Shown here piece after piece: positions 63,873-64,000 of a stretch of 64,000 bases of DNA. The position numbers were made by a program, and so were the translations under genes. Source of the DNA: Augochlora pura (taxonomy: Eukaryota > Arthropoda > Insecta > Hymenoptera > Halictidae). Within the stretch, counting starts at the first letter, position 1. Each line of letters opens with the position of its first letter. The notes beneath the pieces were generated by a model. It did no database searches. It was not told where the DNA came from and worked only from the letters and a program-made list of their open reading frames with translations. The stretch covers positions 11,591,172 to 11,655,171 of the forward strand of contig NC_135780.1 in the NCBI RefSeq assembly GCF_028453695.1, given 5' to 3'.

Positions 63873-64000
63873 CTGCAGATGGCAATGAATCTTTAACCCT
63901 TGTCCCTGTTAGTTGATTTTCCCGTACACAACGATGCTTGAACGGTTTCATCGGCGAAGACTACGCCGAGGCAACGTTGTACACCGGGTTGCCATTAAAA

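Noticed and set aside
1..64000. tRNA, rRNA, known microRNA hairpins, CRISPR arrays or intact transposons
   Set aside because: Reading both strands gave no cloverleaf-type T-arm with matching stems, no familiar microRNA seed-and-loop sequence, no spaced direct repeats of CRISPR type and no transposase or reverse-transcriptase motifs. A covariance-model and repeat-library scan would be needed to exclude them.

Overview
This is an intron-rich animal genome window carrying ten protein-coding genes. Every assembled gene is closest to insect members of its family: Big brain, Gliotactin, crossveinless-2 and Eiger have clear insect-type architectures. Frequent CpG in parts of the window, sharp swings between AT-rich and GC-rich stretches, and ordinary short GT-AG introns would fit Hymenoptera (bee, ant or wasp). 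That order-level call is inference; the insect call is firm. No bacterial, organellar, CRISPR or recognisable transposase features were seen.

Layout. 1-656 (-): 5' part of dynactin subunit 5 (DCTN5), cut by the window edge. 1558-6210 (+): complete 12-exon BBS9/PTHB1. 6211-15435: GC/CpG-rich non-coding DNA, probably the regulatory and leader region of the next gene. 15492-21575 (+): crossveinless-2/BMPER, 10 coding exons. 23580-24703 (+): epsilon-COP, 3 exons. 26357-28988 (+): GLD-2 cytoplasmic poly(A) polymerase, 10 exons. 28989-33489: a long AT-rich gap between convergent genes. 33490-37679 (-): UPF1 helicase, 5 exons. 39935-51203 (-): big brain (aquaporin family), 4 exons, with an 8 kb intron holding an unexplained coding-like segment on the opposite strand. 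54855-58598 (+): Gliotactin, 8 exons, plus a candidate alternative tail exon. 59321-63157 (+): ARMC3, 14 exons, starting with a 7-codon exon followed by a 40-nt intron. 63304-63872 (-): 3' end of an Eiger-type TNF, cut by the window edge.

I assembled all exon chains by hand from splice sites, reading phase and family resemblance. Summed exon lengths are divisible by three for each complete gene: BBS9 862 aa, cv-2 638, COPE 297, GLD-2 651, UPF1 1119, Bib 593, Gli 863, ARMC3 920.

The genes do not form one pathway, but there are themes. BBS9 and ARMC3 are cilium/flagellum genes, and BBS9 has a near-consensus RFX X-box 134 bp upstream of its ATG. cv-2 (BMP), Bib (Notch) and Eiger (TNF) act in signalling, and Gliotactin acts at tricellular junctions. 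UPF1 and GLD-2 act on mRNA. Two neighbour pairs match human gene order: BBS9-BMPER (human 7p14.3, same orientation) and COPE-UPF1 (human 19p13.11, convergent). These look like relics of ancestral bilaterian linkage and, with the possible Gliotactin short isoform and the decayed coding-like segment in the bib intron, are the observations most worth checking.
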